The notes under the pieces: model-generated
Seen by the model: the letters and a program-made list of their open reading frames with translations, nothing else
Told to the model about the DNA's origin: nothing
Database searches by the model: none
Assembly: GCA_019054805.1 (NCBI GenBank)
Contig: JAHQIY010000011.1
Location: forward strand, 1,183,001 to 1,247,000
DNA from: Brachionus manjavacas
Taxonomy: Eukaryota; Rotifera; Eurotatoria; Ploima; Brachionidae
Direction: 5' to 3'
DNA length: 64,000 bases
Shown: piece after piece, positions 42,500 to 54,100 of the stretch
Numbering within the stretch: position 1 is the stretch's first letter
Layout of the letters: each line of letters starts with the position of its first letter
Made by a program: the position numbers and the translations under genes

Positions 42500-45400
42500 G
42501 CCTAAGCTTTCGGGTTCCTTGCTAATCGAACGTGGTAGTCCAGCTCATTGATTTTTTTAACGATCTCATATGGACCTTCCCCCTTATTAGCCAATTTCTT
42601 TGATAGACCTGGTTTAAAGGTAACTACATTTTTTAAAACTAAATCACCCTCATTGTAATGGGTTGGTTTGATGTTACGGTTGTACAATAATTGAGTTTTT
42701 TAAAGTTTTAGATCCGTATTTGTTTTGACCTAATTGAACACTTCAACTAAATGCTCTTTAAGTTGAAATAGATACCTTTCTACTCTTGACTGCTCAGGAT
42801 TTGGCGGGTCCACTAATACTTCCTGAGAGTCGGATGTCTCAAGTTCCTCCATTTGATTCTCTGTTATTACCAGATCAATTGGAAGGTTTCGGTTTTCGCC
42901 CAAACATGAGTTCAAACGGAGTATATCCAGTAGCTGAATGGACTGACACGTTATAGGCGTAGGCTAGTTTTTTAAGCAACTTGTCCCAGTCGTTCTGATT
43001 ATCGCTCACGAAACAGGATATCATTGTCTTTAAAGTCCTGTTGAACCGTTCGGTAAGTCCATTGCACTCTGGGTGATATGGGCTGGTCTTTAGTTGGTGA
43101 ATGTCTAATAATTCATAGAGTTTTTTCATTATTCCGGCTTGAAAATTGGTTACTAAGTCTGTCAAGACGTTTGTAGATAACCCAAAAAGGAATATAAAGT
43201 CCAGGAACTTGTCTATGATCGTCTCAGCCGTTTGATCCATTAATGCAAATACAATTACAAAATTCGAAAAATGACACCATATTACCAGAATATATTTGTT
43301 ACCATCCGAAGAAATAGGTAGGGGGCCTACAATGTCCATAGTTATAAGCTGCATCGGTTGATCAGTCTAAATTGGTCTTAAAGCAGCTTTTGGGAGTTTG
43401 CTTGGGCTTTTTGTTTTCTGGCAAGCCTCACATTGCTTTATAAAATTTTCGATTAAATAGCCAAGTTTCGGTCTGAAGAAGCGATCGAACAATTTTTCTT
43501 TGGTTCTCTTTGTCCCAAGGTGTCTGCTTAATACATTTGAGGGTACTAGGTCAATGGCAAGGTTGATATTGTCGTAAGCTAGGAAAAGTTTTGGTTTGCC
43601 AACATCTCCTTCCCCTGCAAAATAGAGTTTATCTTTTATAACGTGGTAATCTTTGTAGAACCGAAAAAGAGATTTTTGATTGTTAGTTAAATTGTCTCTT
43701 CTAATAGACGAACAATCAATGGAATTTCGCTTCACGTTGATCATCCACTGTATGTCTTGGTCATTGCTTTGGTCTAATAAATTAGGTGGTAAGTAATCGT
43801 TTGAGTCTCCACTTTGATTAGTTATTACGTTAATGACAAGGTTTTCGTTTTCGTCGTCTGAGACGGGTGTTTCTTCAATCGACCACCTTAATAATGCACC
43901 TGCATTTGAGTGTTTTTTACAACGTCTATAGATTATTTTGAAATCATAGTTAAATAATCTGATTAACCATCGAGCAAATCGAGCATTTGGTTTGCTACAA
44001 CTCATAAACAAAGAAAGCGGTTGGTGATTGACGTACACTTCAGAGAAACGACCGAACAAATACTGATGAAAGTACTCGATCGCCCAAACGATAGCCAAGA
44101 GCTTTTTTTCAGCGGTGCTGTAGTTTTTTGAGCCTTGTTTTAGCCTCTACTAAAGTATGCAATTGGTTTTAAAACGCCATTTTGTAATTGAGATATGACA
44201 GCACCGATACCTGTATTACATGCATCGGTGTCCAGCCTGAATGTCAATTTTAAATCTGGCAGAGCCAAAAAGGAATCTGCGGTCAATATTGATCTCAACG
44301 TATTGAATGCTCTTTCACATTATTCATCCCATTTAATTGATCCGTCTCTTGAACAATCATCTTTTGATGTTAGGAAATATAGTGGGGCGGCTATGATGGA
44401 AAATACCTCAACAAACTTTCGATAGTATTGCTCGAGGCCTAGAAAGGACTGAACTTGAGTTAGATTTGTAGCACGAGCGTATCTGTGTAATGCCTCAACT
44501 TTGGAGGGATCAGGTTTGATACGACCATACGATATCACATGACCGAGAAATGATACCTCTTCTTTTACCAGTTCACATTTTTTAAGCTTAATTTTTAAAC
44601 CAAATTCTCGGAGTTTTTCAACCACTTTGTTCAGATGGGAAATATGATCGGCTAAGGTAGATGAATGAATTAAGATGTCATCCAGGAACACACTCACGTG
44701 TCCAGCATCGATACACTCTTTTAACACCATATTCATCATACGTTGAAAAGTTGCCGGAGCATTTGTTAAACCCAATGGCATCAAGTTATATTCAAATAAC
44801 CCCCACTCACATGAGAAGGCAGTAAACTTTTTTGAAAATTCATCCAAAAGAATTTGAAAAAATCCTTGATATAAATCTAATTTTGTGTACCACTTTGAGC
44901 TTGCTAACAAGGTGAACATATCGTCGGAGTTTGGAAGTGGGTGCGCATCTTTTATAGTTATGCTATTCAGCTTTGAATAATCGAACGTAAATCTAATAGT
45001 ACCGTCGGTTTTAGCGACCAAAAGTACAGGTGAACTCCAAGGACTTTCACTTTTTTGTATAAGACCAGCCTTTAACATCTCATCCAACATGTTTTTGAAT
45101 TCCATCCTTTTACTATAAGGTAACCGTCTTACTTTTTCACGTATTGGCGGGTGGTTTGGGTCAATAAGTAAAATTTTGTGTCTTATTGGGCAAGATACAT
45201 TGTGGGCTAGTTCTAGTAGACAGGATGCCGAAATTTCCATGAGTTTAGATTTTACTGATTCAATTTTTCTTAAAACGTCGTCAAAATTATCTTAAAGTCA
45301 AAATTATCTTATAAGTAGACAATCGACCAACAAATTTTTCACCACTAACAAGTGTGATACGACAGTTTCCGATTTGGATCGTTACTTTAGTAAGTCCAAG

Positions 45401-46018
45401 TACATTTGTCATAACACCTCCAGCGGAGTAAATTTCACGTTCAATTTGGACCAGTTTCGGTTTTGGAGTTAATCTCTCGTATACATCGTAGCTAAGTGCT
45501 GAGATGTCGGCACCTGTGTCTAAGTCAAATACGACTACGTTTTCATTTATTTTGCATGCACCACGGATAGGGTCTGGTCGCTTGGTGTGCACGTGTACTG
45601 GTGTTTTTAAAGACATTTGAAACATCTTTAAACCTTTCAGGTTGAATAGGAAGCCAGGCTGGGGAGGCTCAGGTTGGTTGGTAATACCGATACTCTCTGA
45701 ATCTCTCCGTGTTTTGATTGCTTCAGCAGGCTGTTCTTTTAGGGCGTTTGAGTAAAATCTTGATCTTACTCCTTCTTTGATTTTTGAGCATGGGACGTTA
45801 ATGAACACAGTATCAGCATCATCCTCGATGGACTCCACCTCGTTGATTTGAGGCTTGTATTTAATTTTATCGGTTTTCCTTAGTTTGCTCTCCCACTCAC
45901 TAGCCAATTCCATGATCTCGTTTTACGGTAAACTGAATTTGTTACAAAGCTTGTCTTTGATACGCTCGTCCTTGATACCACGTATGAATCGATCTTTGAT
46001 GAATTCGTCCCTGGAAAT
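42500..46018 (-). pseudogene. Gypsy element B gag end, protease, RT, RNase H and integrase
   Basis: Minus-strand order: gag end RDEFIKDRFIRGIKDERIKD and MELASEWESKLRK, protease VVFDLDTGADISALSYDVY, RT (WYTKLDLYQGFFQIL, VFLDDILIHS), RNase H pieces (FRLDTDACNTGIGAVISQ, IVWAIEYFHQYLFGR), the HHCC finger (HLGTKRT..CEACQK), the integrase core (TMDIVGPLP, VLTDLVTNFQ, GLTERFNRT), and a C terminus with GEGPYEIVKKINELDYHV. Breaks: a 17-bp tandem microduplication at about 45285-45310, a stop after KWDE (about 44312), a stop in FSRG*NKA plus a one-base loss near 44115, and changes at about 43360 and 42700. No zinc knuckle was seen in gag. It cannot act autonomously as written. Confidence 0.85.
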
Positions 46019-46430
46019 CATGTCGTGTTCGAAGCGTCACGAGCCAATTTCTTTAGTGTACCAATAAATTGAAAGAGGTTTTCGTCGTCAGCTTGGGATC
46101 GATTGACTAAGGACAAGACCGGATCATGATAAGATTCATGTTTAGAAAACAATCTTATCAATGACTTGCGTATCGTTAGGTAGTTTGTTTTAGGCTTTTC
46201 ATTTAACAGGAAGTTGTCTAATTCCTCGATTACGTCCGGACTCAATAGTTCTAAGATGAGACTACGTTTTTCTTCCTCACTCGCATCTTTGTTGCGACGT
46301 TCAAACACGCTCAGCCATCCATGGATATTGTCATTCACACGAAACATTGGTGTGACTACGTGTTTTTTCCAATTTAAACCTGTTTTTTCATTCTTAAATA
46401 GACCAACTACTTTGAGAATCACCCATTTGA
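46018..46430 (-). pseudogene. Gypsy element B gag body
   Basis: The open frame reads VVGLFKNEKTGLNWKKHVVT, then GWLSVFERRNKDASEEEKRS, LLSPDVIEELDNFLLNEKPK and FQFIGTLKKLARDASNTT before a stop. The W...FE.....A..EEEK and FIGTLKKLA patterns fit capsid-type retrotransposon gag. The frame shifts by one base at about 46020 into RDEFIKDRFIRG. Confidence 0.65.
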
Positions 46431-46778
46431 TTGCTGAATATCAATGGTAAGAGAGAAACGTGTAAGTTTACATGTGAAACAAAACAACATAAAATTCCAC
46501 GCCGTTGACGCTACACCTAGCAAAATTAAGGCCTTTGAGAGAAACGAGGGCCAGGACATATATGATTTGTGGTCATAATTACTCTTAAAGAAGTGAAAAA
46601 TTCTATCAGGGATAGAATGATTGCTAAATGCGGGTTGCTTAGGCTGATTAAATGGGATATTTGTATCAACCATTTCGTCTGCCAGGTCAAGGATTTTCCG
46701 ACTAACCACGTAAATGAACGCGCAGTACAGAGTACGGATTGCCATAAGCATTCCTCGTGCGTAATGGTTAGTTGCCAC
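46419..46778 (-). CDS. ORF between primer-binding site and gag of gypsy element B
   Basis: A 119-codon open frame covers most of the leader between the primer-binding site (TGGCGCCCGA, minus, next to the LTR at 46831) and gag, overlapping gag slightly in another frame. The first ATG gives MLMAIRTLYCAFIYVV. A second hydrophobic segment is FLSKALILLGVASTAWNFML. Composition resembles the element's coding DNA. It may be an accessory or fused gag-leader protein, or an open frame without function. No family recognised. Confidence 0.35.
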   Translation of the reverse strand: MATNHYARGMLMAIRTLYCAFIYVVSRKILDLADEMVDTNIPFNQPKQPAFSNHSIPDRIFHFFKSNYDHKSYMSWPSFLSKALILLGVASTAWNFMLFCFTCKLTRFSLTIDIQQSNG

Positions 46779-46831
46779 TTAAGGAAAATCTATGCGAAAA
46801 GATATCAAACTTCTTTTTTATCGGGCGCCAA

Positions 46832-46983
46832 TGTTATAAAGTGAAAATTTATCCTTTTAGGTTTTTTAAGTTTTTATTCGGTCTTATGAATTTATTCCCC
46901 TCCAGAGGAGAAAGCAAGTTATTATATAGAAAAATTAAATAATGAGCGAGGGGAAGATGGATTAAGTTTTGCTCGGCATAACA
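46832..46983 (-). repeat. 5' LTR of gypsy element B (152 bp)
   Basis: 151 of 152 bases match 41792-41943. On the minus strand it is followed within 1-2 bases by TGGCGCCCGATAAAAAA, a primer-binding site complementary to a tRNA 3' end in ...TCGGGCGCCA. ACAC at 46984-46987 repeats 41788-41791 and is the target duplication. Confidence 0.9.
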
Positions 46984-46987
46984 ACAC

Positions 46988-47335
46988 TAAGAAAACGAAG
47001 AGAAAGATGAGATTTGATTCAATTTTACAAAGTGTACAATGGTATTAATAAGATCAGATGGTTTGGCCCATTCAAACTGGATCCATCAATAAACGCAACT
47101 GGGCCTGCTTCAAGTGTTAGAGGTCACAATCAAAGAATTGAAAGACAATTAAAGAGTAATCGTTTGCAGAGGCACAATTTTTTTGTGAATTGTATAGTAC
47201 CGAATCGGAACAATTTACCGAGTCAAACAGTCAGAGCTAAGACAACAAACAGCTTTAAAAATCTTGTGGACGCTAAAAAGAGACAAATATTTAAAGATAG
47301 CTGATAAGCTTTGCTCATTTGACTCATACTAGTAA
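46988..47335 (+). pseudogene. LINE ORF2, right half (split by gypsy element B)
   Basis: Continues LRKRRER, then a TGA where Gly is expected, DLIQFYKVYNGINKIRWFGP, VRGHNQRIERQLKSNRLQRH, NFFVNCIVPNRNNLPSQTVR and TNSFKNLVDAKKR to a stop at 47304. This is a complete LINE ORF2 C terminus, with the WN of WN.LP changed (PNRNNLP). Confidence 0.85.
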
Positions 47336-47607
47336 AAAAGTAAAACTTGTTACAGCTTATTATAATTTTTAAGACTAAATTTTATCCAAAAATTTATAAT
47401 TTAGAAATAAAAATTTTAATCTTTAAAAATAAAGTTATTTTATTTTGATATTTTTAGCAAAAATTACGGCAGATCATTTTGACTCGTAAAGTCCTTTACA
47501 CTTTGAAAAATTTTCAGGTTCAAAATGGCCTTATTATTTTATTAAGTAAAAATTAAAAAAAAAATTTTTTATCAGCTTGAAAATTTTATTAGTGAGAAAA
47601 AATTCAA

Positions 47608-48951
47608 TTAGACAAGAAATTTGAAGCACTGGGACACAATATAAACAAAATTTTGAACTAGCTTGAACACTTTTTTGGAATGTCTCTTTCGGAACAAGGG
47701 TCCATTGACAAAATAGAGCAAAAAATTGATCGTATAATTCATTAGAAAGAATATTTCGAACAAATTTAGGAAAGCTCGGAGCAATAATTTTTGATTCCAC
47801 GGGTCTAGAGAGGCAAAATAGGCTTGATTTGCGCTTAGGTGAAACAGCATCCAGCACAAAAAGTACGGCAAATGCAACAAAATAAACCATTTGGAAATAA
47901 TCACCAGCATATATGTGGTTCTTATTGACTGATTCAGAGATTTCTTAATAGCCAACACCTCGCTGGGAGACTTTAGTTTGGAACTTTCGCAAGAAAACCT
48001 TTCCATTTGATTAGGCCCGCTGTCCTCAATCGCACAGCCACTCTCAATATTATTCAAATTCTTGATCTCTATGGTCTGAATATTCTCCAAATTGGGCATC
48101 TGCGGATACCTTGTATTCAAATAATTGAAGTAATTTTTATACTTGAGGACTTTTTTGCTCAATAAACTCGAATTAGCTTGGAAGGACCGCTTGGCCACAC
48201 GACCACTCCGTGAAGCTTTTTTCACATTCAGAAACAAAACAATGCTCAAAAACAGAATGAAAATGCTTGGAAATAAAATTGTTATTATCACAAATATGAT
48301 GTCAATTTTGAATTGCATGTCCACATAGTTCTCTCGCACCGAGCAGTACAGCTCTCCAGTAAATGGTTGTTTGACCTGGTCATTGATTAGCAAGCTGGTC
48401 GAGTTGAGCAACAAGGCAGTGATTAGGAGACCGACTAGAAGTTGCCGGTTGAATTTGGTCGATGACCACCTGAGCCTAAGGGAGGGAAAGTGGAGCAGCA
48501 CGAGCCTTTGCAGAGTCATCAGAGTGAGAGTGTAGACTGAAATTGTGCGGAAAACGTTCCGGAAATAGGGCACCAGTTTACATAGGACTAAAAATTTGTC
48601 AACAAAATTGATTTTAGAATCATATGAAGCGGTGAGGTTGATCCATTGTCTGAATGTAAAGTCGACATAGTGGAACACTATGACGCACAAATCGCTTGCC
48701 GAAAGGCTGATCAGGTACAGTCGGAGCGATTTGATGGAATTTTTGTTGTATGATTTGCTGGAGAATATCAGGATGGACATGGTGTTGCCGTAGAGGCCCA
48801 CTGTGGCGATCAAGGTCATTAGAATGGCGTTTATCCATTTTGAGCATTCGTAAAATGATTCTATGGGAAGATTTAGATTTATTGGGTACGATTTGTTGGA
48901 ATTAGTTGTGTTTTCTGAATTCATTTTATCAAATATCATTTTTGTTAGCAT
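47608..48951 (-). CDS. Rhodopsin-class GPCR, peptide-receptor-like
   Basis: 447 residues from a true ATG, apparently intronless. N-glycosylation sites occur in the first 25 residues. TM1 about 39-64 with GNTMSI (GN of GN..V), TM2 77-97 with LSASDLCV (the conserved D), Cys124 and Cys203 able to form the ECL1-ECL2 disulfide, TM3 to ~152 with QRL in place of DRY, TM4 170-188, TM5 216-243 with a Pro, a long third loop 244-345, TM6 346-371 with LPYFLCW, and TM7 389-415 with NYTINFLLY in place of NPxxY. The layout resembles FMRFamide/myosuppressin-type neuropeptide receptors, but the ligand is inferred only at class level. It should act at the plasma membrane through G proteins. Confidence 0.85.
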   Translation of the reverse strand: MLTKMIFDKMNSENTTNSNKSYPINLNLPIESFYECSKWINAILMTLIATVGLYGNTMSILIFSSKSYNKNSIKSLRLYLISLSASDLCVIVFHYVDFTFRQWINLTASYDSKINFVDKFLVLCKLVPYFRNVFRTISVYTLTLMTLQRLVLLHFPSLRLRWSSTKFNRQLLVGLLITALLLNSTSLLINDQVKQPFTGELYCSVRENYVDMQFKIDIIFVIITILFPSIFILFLSIVLFLNVKKASRSGRVAKRSFQANSSLLSKKVLKYKNYFNYLNTRYPQMPNLENIQTIEIKNLNNIESGCAIEDSGPNQMERFSCESSKLKSPSEVLAIKKSLNQSIRTTYMLVIISKWFILLHLPYFLCWMLFHLSANQAYFASLDPWNQKLLLRAFLNLFEIFFLMNYTINFLLYFVNGPLFRKRHSKKVFKLVQNFVYIVSQCFKFLV

Positions 48952-48954
48952 GAT

Positions 48955-50328
48955 TTTTTAATAGAATTTGGCTCAGCTGCAAAAAAAAGCTTTTTTAGAT
49001 ATTTTCGAGTTGGTGGCTGATTATAGATTAATTGATTTTTGATAAATGAATTTTTTTTATCTGAATAGACACAAAAATTAATTTTAAAATTCAGGTAGTT
49101 CTTTTCCAAAATTTCTTAGGAAATAAATTTCAGTTATTTTTTTTTTAATTAATTTGTTCGAACTTGTTAATTGATTTGCATCAATAAATTATTGCTCTCA
49201 TTTTAATTTAATTAAACTCCATTTTTAAAAGATTTTTTTTCTAATCTCAATTTTACTATTTAATTAGAGAATATTGAAAAAAAAGGATCCATGACTCTGA
49301 ACACATTTTTATGAGTGATTAAAAACAAATAAAAATATGAAATTAAAAATACAACCCATAAATAAAGTTTAATTTTTTTATGTGCCCTTAATTTTTTTAA
49401 ATAAAAAAAATGCATAATTTAGATCTAGAAGATGAAAATTAAAAAAAAAACTAAAAACTTTAAAAATCAGCAGTTAGTGTTGTTTAAAAATTAAATTGCT
49501 GTCAAACTCAAAATTCATTTTAAATAATAATTTTTGACTAAATAATAACTCTTTATTTAACTAAACTTTGATATAGAAAAATTAATTAATTAAAAATTAA
49601 CATTTCAATTTATTTATTTTAATCGTTTTTCATCATTTTGAATAAAATAGTTTTTTGTTTTTAATGTGTCAATTACATTTTTTTATATATTTTAATCCTA
49701 ACACATTTTTTGGGTGACTAATTAATGTAAATTTTTTTTTAGAACCAGATCGAGCTTATTTTTTTGGTAAATTTATTTATTTCAAAAAAGCATTTATTGG
49801 GTTATGAAAAAAAAATCATGAGAGATTAAAAAAACTAATAAATTATAAAAAATTATTTTTTTTTCAAAATCAAAATGAATTTTCATTAAAAATTTCAGAT
49901 TCAAATTCTGTAAAAATAATTTTCAATAAAATATAGTTTAATTTTTTGTGTTTGTATTACAAAATGTATCCAATGTTGAAATAACATTAAAAAAGTGTTT
50001 TCAGTCTCAAATAAAAAAACAATTTTAAGTTAATATTGCAAGCATTTTCATATTTGAAATTAAACTCTTTAGTGAAATAGATTGAGTTTAATTTTTATTT
50101 TAAATTCTGAAAAAAATTTGAAAATTCTTTTTTAATTTTTAAATAATTCATTTATTTATTTTTTCCCGAGCAAATGCTCATTCAGACTATAAACATTTGA
50201 AAACAGTAAAAATAAAGTTAAATTATATAGAATTAAATAAATAAAAAGAATAAAAATGAGCATTTAAAAGAAAAAAAATAGATAAATAATTAATTTTGAT
50301 TAAATTTTATATTCAATCATTAAAAAAC
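48955..50328. other. Long AT-rich gene-free stretch
   Basis: About 1.4 kb of A/T-rich DNA upstream of the GPCR gene. A word set near 49940-50010 (TTTTTGTGTTTGTATTACAAAATGTATCC...AACATT) recurs near 36395-36430 and, inverted, near 38140-38200 in similar form, suggesting an old low-copy repeat beside the GGRTCTAG elements. No coding signal. Confidence 0.4.
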
Positions 50329-50329
50329 T

Positions 50330-50645
50330 GGATCTAGTCGGTTAGGTGAATCATAGTTCACTTATTATCCGAAATATTTTGTTCTCCATTCTTTTTCTAA
50401 GGTTTTGTGAACTATTGGTTCACCCAATTTTTTTGTTCAAAATATAATCAGGGTGAATCAAAATAGAATTAAGTGAACAAATTGAATAAAGCTCAAAATT
50501 TAATAGAATTCCTAATTCTCGAAACTGATATAAGAATTAGTTAATATTTTTTTAGGTTTTTTTTTGGAGGAGCTTTAGAAATAGCATTTGCTATGATCTG
50601 GTTGACTTGGTATTACTCTTTCCATAATCCCAAATACCTAAATGT
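50330..50645. mobile_element. GGRTCTAG-ended element 4 (left part)
   Basis: Starts GGATCTAGTCGGTTAGGTGA, like element 3 (37377), and contains the same core words GGAGCTTTAGAAATAGCATT and GATCTGG.TGACTT. The right terminal repeat is missing; the sequence runs into a LINE fragment at about 50690. Confidence 0.65.
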
Positions 50646-50689
50646 GAATGTAAATGTTCCTAGACAACTCGTTATAATTTTAATTTTTT

Positions 50690-50960
50690 TTAAATTTAAC
50701 ATAAGAAGTTTATTATTTTAATTAATAAAAATTTAAAGGATCTTGTAAAAGAGAGGCTTTTTTTTGAATCATAGTAATGTTCGATGTTTTCCATGCTTTA
50801 GGGACTCTCCCTTCTCGAAGAGATAAATTAAAAAGTTCTTTTATTTCTATTAATGAATTTCTAGGTAAGTTTTTTAACATTAGATTATGAATTTGGTCAG
50901 GTCCTGATGCCGCCATTTGTGTTTGGGGTATTATTAATCGATCTCTTACATTACTTAAAC
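50690..50960 (-). pseudogene. LINE RT N-terminal fragment
   Basis: Minus strand: RDRLIIPQTQMAASGPDQIH, then NLMLKNLPRNSLIEIKELFN and GRVPKAWKTSNITMIQKKAS, ending LNFY. This is the start of a jockey/CR1-like RT (GPD.I...LK.L..., P..W....i.miqK). It breaks off before motif A. Confidence 0.75.
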
Positions 50961-50984
50961 GATCACTTAATAAAATATATTATT

Positions 50985-51115
50985 TATTTTATTATTTATT
51001 TATTTGTTTTCCGTACCGAGCTGGAGCTCCTTCAGAATAAGTTAAAAATAAAATTAAAGTTTATAAAATTAGATAAAAAAAAAAAAGAATCAAAATAGAG
51101 TAAATAAGCTAAAAA
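50985..51115 (-). pseudogene. LINE family B 3' terminus
   Basis: Carries the family B end TTCTGAAGGAGCTCCAGCTC followed by GGTACGGAAAACAAATAAAT and an (AAATA)n tail. On the minus strand this 3' end lies immediately upstream of the RT N-terminal fragment, so the two cannot be one collinear copy. Confidence 0.75.
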
Positions 51116-54100
51116 AATGAAAGTTGAAAAGACATAAATTGGAAAAGATTGTTCCACTAAAGAAAGGTAGAGGTAGACAAAGAAAAAACTTATAAGATAT
51201 TATTTTATTTGAAATTATTTGAAATTTTTTATAATTCTTTTTTTTTTTAAATCAATTTAATAAATAAAAATAAGAGATACTTTAAGTAAAATTAGTTGTT
51301 GTTTTATTTAATTTAGGAGACAGATTAATAAATATAAGTTAAGGGTATTTAGTAAAATAAGAGATAGAAAAATATTAGTGATCGATTAAGTAATTTTAGA
51401 GATCGATTAAATACCTCCCTTTGTGTTTTTTATCTTTTTAATGAATTGACTTATATTATTCCTTTTAATTAGATAAAAATGTTGCTTTTATTTATTTATG
51501 TCTTATTTTTTATCTTTTATATGCTTCGTTCTACCTGTCTCTTTCAAAATCAAAGATATTAAATCTTGAGCACAAAAAATTATTTACATTAATGTTTAAT
51601 ATTTTAAATTAACAAACCAAAATTCCATCAACGTTTTATTTTTTTTGTTGAAAAAATTCAAGCTCTCAAAATAATGATTTGGATTTTTTATTTTCCATAA
51701 AAAATGCAAACTTGATAAAAAAATTTCTAATTATTAAAAATGTTGTTACTCAATATTAAGGTAAAAAAAAATCTATTGCTGCTTTCAATTTAACTGTAAG
51801 CTCCACTACTACCAATCTAAAATTTATTAATTTATATATTTATCAAATGGTGATCTAATTAATTAAAGTATTTTAAATCCGGAAAAAAATTATTAGCCTA
51901 AATAAATTAAAAGACCATTATCGAGCATTTTATCATCATTTCATTAATTTTCATCACGAACAATTTATTTGGTCAGATTTAGACTTAAACTGTGATCAAA
52001 TGATTTAAGTTCTGCAATTTAAACCATTTGATCAAACTGTCTCTTTAAAAATAAATAATAAATAATTTTTGATCTTAAATAATAGAATGATTTGTGCTGC
52101 AAATTAAGGATTCAAATAATGAAAAAATTAGTTAAATTTTTTGTTCAATACTTAATTTTTTATTTAAAAATTCAAAGATTAAAAAGACTAGATTTTATTG
52201 TTTTTCATGCTTTGAAGTTCATAAAGATTCATTCGATAATGGTATTTTAAATTTTTATAAAAAAAATTTAATAAATTTTTTATGAATTCCATGTGAAATT
52301 ATTTTATAATATTTAAGAAAATCCCAGAATTTACTAATTCGAATATTCGTAAACTACGTGTTTTGAAACACTGAATTTCATTTTTTGGCAGGTTTTTAAA
52401 AAAATTCTATACTCAGGGGTTAATAAGTTGTTTAAGACCGAGGTATTCATTGATAAATTGAAATATTTTTAAAATCATAGCATAAAATTTTCAACACTAT
52501 GCTGCGTATTTTCTTTAAAAAGGGTTTTTCAATTTTTATTTTTGAAAAAAAAACCTTTAAAAACACTTTTTTTCATTTGAATCGTATCTAGTAATTATTT
52601 TAGTCACAATATCTAATTTTTTATTTCATTATTTTTTAAAATAATTTTTTTGATAATAAAATTTTCAAACTCTAGGACTAGATAAACATAAAATAACGTA
52701 ATTATCCGAATTGAGTGACATGTCTTTAAAATTGAGTACTCTATTTTAGTGACATGCTGTTATAACATGTAAAAGATTCTATAGTGATATTTTACTAAAA
52801 AAAAAAGTCTTTGACTTGGACTTGACTTGAGACTTTTGACTTTGAAACAACTCTGATTAAAATTTAAAATTTGTTAAATATAATTAAAATTTGAAATTTA
52901 AAAATATTGAAAATCGATTATCGGATGAATCTGATCTGTGAAGTTTTTTTGCAATATAAAAAATTCAAATGTTGAAATTTTTTTAAAATTTTTTCAGTTT
53001 TTTAAAATTAAAAAAAATATCAGATATGTAAAATTTTGCCTGAGATATCTAAATTAAAATAATAACAATAACAATAATAAAAAAAGTTTATTAATAAATA
53101 AAAATGGTAATATCAATTTTGAATTTAAAAAAAATTGTTGTTTATTATAAAATAAATTTTTTTATACCAATATTCATTTTAAAAACTGTTATTTGTTTTA
53201 TTGAAAAAAAATTTTACATTAAAAAAGTGATTTTATTTAAAATTAATTTTAGATGTGAGTAAATTTAAAATTAAAAAAAAACTAATCCAAAAAATACATT
53301 AATGAAAAATTGTTTAATTGAATTTTTTGCAGTATTTATTAAGTATTTTAGAATTGAGCAAAAGTATTAGATCCTCTTGTATTTTGATAAATTTTAAAAA
53401 CAGAAATTAAAGACATTTTTATCTTGCTTTTAGTTTTCAAATACTTTCTTTTGCTTGGAAGCAAGCTAATTTCATTTATGTCACGTTTCTTGTTTCTTTA
53501 TTTGTGAAATGAAAATAAGTTGAAAAAATTAGTAAAAAATTGGCAAATTTTTACTTGATTTTTTTACAAAAGAGACTTAACAATTGATATTTTTTTAATT
53601 AATAGTAAAACAGTCAAAATTAAAGTACAATTGGTTTAATTTTATATTTTTCGTAAATTTAAAAAAGAGTCTCAAAGTTATGAATTTTTTTAACTTTGCG
53701 TAAAATTTACTAAAATATTTTAAAAGTACCTAGCAACCTCAATTTTTAAAATAATAGGAAAGCTGACATTTTCAAAGTACTTCAAAACTTCAAAATTTGA
53801 GATTTTTTTAGAATTTTTGGATTTAACATAATTTAACGTAAATATTGGTAATTTTACATCTATTTACGTAAAAAATAGTAAAATTACCATTTCTACGTAA
53901 ATTTGCGTATTTTTGCGTAAAATCAAATCATTACTGTAAATGAATAAGAATAATAATTTAATACATTATCCGAAAGCCTGATATTATATATGTTTGCTAA
54001 TGATAGTAAAATAAGACTGTAAGATTTGAAAAAATCGCTTCAAATCCTTAAATTTAATAGCTTAATATATTAATCAGATATTTATAAATTCTAAACGTGA

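Noticed and set aside
47534..47890. 118-codon minus-strand frame overlapping the GPCR end
   Set aside because: It lies in another frame of the well-supported receptor gene.
50907..51098. 63-codon plus-strand frame
   Set aside because: Antisense to LINE fragments and built on low-complexity sequence.
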